From assembly GCF_014199305.1 (NCBI RefSeq), contig NZ_JACIJK010000005.1, positions 124,001-188,000 on the forward strand: a stretch of 64,000 nt of DNA, written 5' to 3'. The DNA comes from Sphingomonas aerophila. Lineage in GTDB: Bacteria; Pseudomonadota; Alphaproteobacteria; Sphingomonadales; Sphingomonadaceae. Positions 61,351 to 64,000 of the stretch are shown in pieces. How positions within the stretch are numbered: the stretch's first letter is position 1; the number at the start of each line of letters is the position of its first letter. Position numbers and translations under genes: made by a program. The notes under the pieces are model-generated. The model did no database searches. It saw nothing but the letters and a program-made list of their open reading frames with translations, and was not told the DNA's origin.

Positions 61351-64000
61351 TCAGTCAAAGCTGAATCGCACGCCGACTGCAAAGGTGCGCGGGATCAGCA
61401 GGGTGCCGAGATTGAACTGCTCGGCGTTCCCGACGTCGGCGAAGCGGTAATATTCCTGCTGCTTCGAGCGGGTGAGGTTCACCGCGTCAAACGTAAGCCC
61501 GACCTGGTCCGTCAGCTTGGCCGTGATCTGAAGGTCAAGGCTCCTCTCCGGACGGCGCCATACGCCGATCGGATTGGCGAACAGCCGCGCCTCGTTCCGG
61601 GCGGCGAACGCCTTACGATAGACATAGGACAGGCGGGCACCGATCGGGCCGTTATCGTAGGCGAGGGTAGCGTTGTACGACAGGTTCGAGACGCCAAAGA
61701 AGTCGGAGCGGTCCTCGCCGATCAGGTTGCCGGCATTGTCATAGCGCGGGATGTTCTGGCTGGAGTCGAGCACCGTCACACTCCCCTGGAAGCCGAGACC
61801 CTCCAGGAAATTCGGCAGATAGTGCGGAAAGTAGGTAAGCCCGATCTCGACGCCCTTGAGCACGCCATCGGACGCGTTGAGCGGCCGGGTAATCGCGAAA
61901 TCGTTGGTGGCGCCGGCCACGATCCCGTTGTTGGGGATGAACTCGAGCCGAGTGACCGGAACGACCAGCCCGTCGATCTCGCGTCGGAAACCCGTCACAG
62001 TGATCGCACTGTCCCGGCCGAGGTACCATTCGACGGCAACGTCATAGTTCTTCGAGTGTGTAGGCCGCAGCGTGGCCGTACCGGCCGTGCCGCTGCCGTA
62101 TCCGACGTTTGTCAGGTCGCCCACCAGCGCGAAGTTGGGGTTGATGTCGCCAAAAGCGGGCCGACGTAGCGTTTCGCCATAGTTGGCCCGTACCCGCAGA
62201 TTGTCCGTGATGTCGTATCGAACTGTCGCGCTCGGCAGGAGCCGCTGCGATCCGGGCGAGGAGGACGTCCGGGCGCTGTTGTTGTACCGATCGAAGAAGT
62301 TCGCATCCGTGTCCACGGTCACATACCGGAACCCAGCCTGCAGCTTCAGCGGGCGTCCCAGTATCGAGACCTGCGCATCAGCCTGAAGGTATGCGGCGAG
62401 GGTGATCTCGTCCACGTCGAACGTCCTCACCAGCGAAAACTGGTCCGAGGTCTGAAGCGTCGGAGTCACGCGCTGGTAGAGCCCGCGAACGAGGTCCGCG
62501 TTCCGGTTCAGCCAGTAGCCGTTCGCAAGCACCCAGCTGGTGGGCACGTCGGCCCGCCCCTTGAAAAAGTCACTGTTGGTGAAGGTCGCCCCTTCGGGAA
62601 GGCTCGATAGAGGCACACCGAGGATACCTGCGTCCTGCGAACGCACGAAAGATGATGCCTTGCGATCGTCGAAGCGGAACCCGCCCTTGATCTGGCGGAG
62701 AAAGCCATCATCCCAAGTATAATTGCCATCCAGCGTCAGGCTGATCGCGCTGCCTTTGTTGCGATTGGCATTGTCGTACAGTTGCGCGACGTTCCAGACA
62801 GACGGATCGGCCAGCGCCGCGTCGTCATCGAAATGGTAGGACGGTACGCCGCCACCGGCGTTGAAGTCCACGTTGATCGACGGCGCGACCCGTTCCGTCC
62901 GCGCCGCGATGAACGAAGTCTTGTTGGTGCTTGTCTGATAGGCAGCGTCGGCAACGATGGCACCGCGGTCACCGAGGTCCCACTTCCCGTTCAGAGCGTA
63001 GACGAAGCTGTCGGTCTTGTTGGTCGAGAAATCGCCACTGTTGAACCCATAGACCTGGTTGGCGACACGGGACTTCACGATGTTCGTGCCCTCGTACAGC
63101 GTCGGCTCCTGGGGGTTCGCCCAGAAATCGACAAAGCTGAACTGGAGGCTGTTGAACGTCGTACCACGGAACCCGGCGTAGAACGCCTCGGCGGTGTACA
63201 CTGAACTGGCATTGGGCGCCCACTGAACCGCGATATTCGCCGACGGCCGCTCGCGCTTGCCGTACAGGTCCGAGCTGAAGGCTGCGTCGCGGGACAGGTA
63301 ATAGGGCGTGGCGACGCCGTTGACGAGCAGGGTTGAACCGGCCGCCGTGGGGAGACCGCGGTCCAAGCCCACGTCCCATTCGCCCAAGCCCGGCGCCCGT
63401 GCGAACTGGCCGGTGATCGGGTCGCGAGCTGCCGGGAATATGCGCTGGAACCGATCAAGCCCGGTGCCCGTGGCGGGGGAGAGCGTCGCGAATGGCACGA
63501 ACGCCCCGGCTGTCGTGGACATCGTGCGGTACTTTGCCCGGGTATAGCTCGCGTTCAGCAGGACGCCGACATCGCCGATGCCGGTTGTCCAACGATTGCT
63601 GATTAACATGGCGCCGTTCGGATTTATCTTATCGGCTTCCTGATCGTAAATGCCGCGGGCGAGGCCCGAGATAGCAAATCCCTTGAAGTCGAACGGACGG
63701 CGGGTAACCACATCTACCTGGCCGGCAAGACCGGTCTCGATCTGGTCGGCCGCACGCGTCTTGAACACGTCCACCCGCTTCACGAGGTTTGCGGAGATGT
63801 CCTGCAGCGCGAAGGTCTGGCCCGCGGCGGTGAAGATGTTGCGCCCATTAAGAGTAGTCAGTGCATCGGGAAGCCCGCGGATCTGGATACCGGCCGCCTC
63901 ACCATTGCCGCGATCGGTGACCTGAACGCCCGTGATGCGCTGCAACGCCTCAACGACGTTGTTGTCCGGCAACTTGCCGACGTCCTCGGCCACGACGGAG
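61351..64000 (-). CDS. TonB-dependent receptor, 5' part outside the window
   Basis: The frame is open to the right edge, so the signal peptide and first part are missing. The visible plug contains SVVAEDVGKLPDNNVVEALQ and ITGVQVTDRGNGEAAGIQIRG, then a complete barrel with a C-terminal TFAVGVRFSFD strand. The PDxNVxEAL plug and large barrel are typical of sphingomonad/xanthomonad polysaccharide receptors. Together with GH43 it forms an arabinan (or related hemicellulose) uptake unit. Confidence 0.92.
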   Translation of the reverse strand, partial: SVVAEDVGKLPDNNVVEALQRITGVQVTDRGNGEAAGIQIRGLPDALTTLNGRNIFTAAGQTFALQDISANLVKRVDVFKTRAADQIETGLAGQVDVVTRRPFDFKGFAISGLARGIYDQEADKINPNGAMLISNRWTTGIGDVGVLLNASYTRAKYRTMSTTAGAFVPFATLSPATGTGLDRFQRIFPAARDPITGQFARAPGLGEWDVGLDRGLPTAAGSTLLVNGVATPYYLSRDAAFSSDLYGKRERPSANIAVQWAPNASSVYTAEAFYAGFRGTTFNSLQFSFVDFWANPQEPTLYEGTNIVKSRVANQVYGFNSGDFSTNKTDSFVYALNGKWDLGDRGAIVADAAYQTSTNKTSFIAARTERVAPSINVDFNAGGGVPSYHFDDDAALADPSVWNVAQLYDNANRNKGSAISLTLDGNYTWDDGFLRQIKGGFRFDDRKASSFVRSQDAGILGVPLSSLPEGATFTNSDFFKGRADVPTSWVLANGYWLNRNADLVRGLYQRVTPTLQTSDQFSLVRTFDVDEITLAAYLQADAQVSILGRPLKLQAGFRYVTVDTDANFFDRYNNSARTSSSPGSQRLLPSATVRYDITDNLRVRANYGETLRRPAFGDINPNFALVGDLTNVGYGSGTAGTATLRPTHSKNYDVAVEWYLGRDSAITVTGFRREIDGLVVPVTRLEFIPNNGIVAGATNDFAITRPLNASDGVLKGVEIGLTYFPHYLPNFLEGLGFQGSVTVLDSSQNIPRYDNAGNLIGEDRSDFFGVSNLSYNATLAYDNGPIGARLSYVYRKAFAARNEARLFANPIGVWRRPERSLDLQITAKLTDQVGLTFDAVNLTRSKQQEYYRFADVGNAEQFNLGTLLIPRTFAVGVRFSFD

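Overview
The window looks like a chromosomal segment of a GC-rich alphaproteobacterium of the Sphingomonadaceae type (Sphingomonas or a close relative). Evidence for this is a circularly permuted two-piece tmRNA with the tag ANDNEALAIAA, three large TonB-dependent receptors, the clusters hisG-hisD/nusB/thiL/hppA and infA-maf-RNase G-yacG, a bacteriophytochrome with heme oxygenase, and strong codon bias towards G/C at third positions. No phage, transposase, integrase, CRISPR array or rRNA operon was seen. Almost all DNA is coding and many neighbours overlap by 4 bp (ATGA/GTGA).

Layout. 1-5.5 kb: small enzymes (VOC, SRPBCC, GST, J-domain, BolA, Nudix, pirin, epoxide-hydrolase-like) and an RcnB-like periplasmic protein. 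5.5-16.3 kb: hisG-hisD, then two inverted genes (a frameshifted methyltransferase and a secreted GH27 alpha-galactosidase) that separate hisD from nusB, then a DUF4169 protein, a TonB receptor, thiL and the H+-pumping pyrophosphatase. 16.5-20.8 kb: S9 peptidase, infA-maf-RNase E/G-yacG and tRNA-Phe. 20.9-28.1 kb: a carbohydrate-type ABC importer (ATPase facing two permeases and a binding lipoprotein) with a divergent TonB receptor. 28.2-32.4 kb: an unusual DegT aminotransferase/flavoprotein fusion, a GT2 glycosyltransferase and tmk. 32.4-37.4 kb: Pit phosphate transporter with a Nudix-DUF47 fusion, divergent bacteriophytochrome and convergent heme oxygenase. 37.5-46.5 kb: MFS carrier, tmRNA, Rrf2 regulator, MscL, Nudix, complex I NDUFS4-like subunit, HrpB helicase, polyprenyl diphosphate synthase, chorismate mutase, KDG-kinase-like PfkB kinase and gamma carbonic anhydrase. 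46.6-50.6 kb: tyrosine/homogentisate catabolism (MarR regulator, hppD, hmgA, maiA, Rieske protein). 50.8-59.2 kb: pirin, thioesterase, DedA, oligopeptidase B, a GH1-RmlD fusion, aminopeptidase P and tRNA-Thr. 59.4-64 kb: a hemicellulose (arabinan) locus with a FadR-type regulator, GH43 arabinanase and a TonB receptor that runs off the right edge.

How the genes fit together. Several units match the sphingomonad lifestyle of importing plant-derived sugars: a TonB receptor for outer-membrane uptake, secreted GH27/GH43 enzymes for cleavage, an ABC importer for inner-membrane uptake and a KDG-type kinase for catabolism. The points most worth a second look are three multidomain proteins: DegT-FAD (28203-30692), GH1-RmlD (54823-57006) and Nudix-DUF47 (33464-34672). 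Whether any is truly undescribed cannot be decided without database searches.
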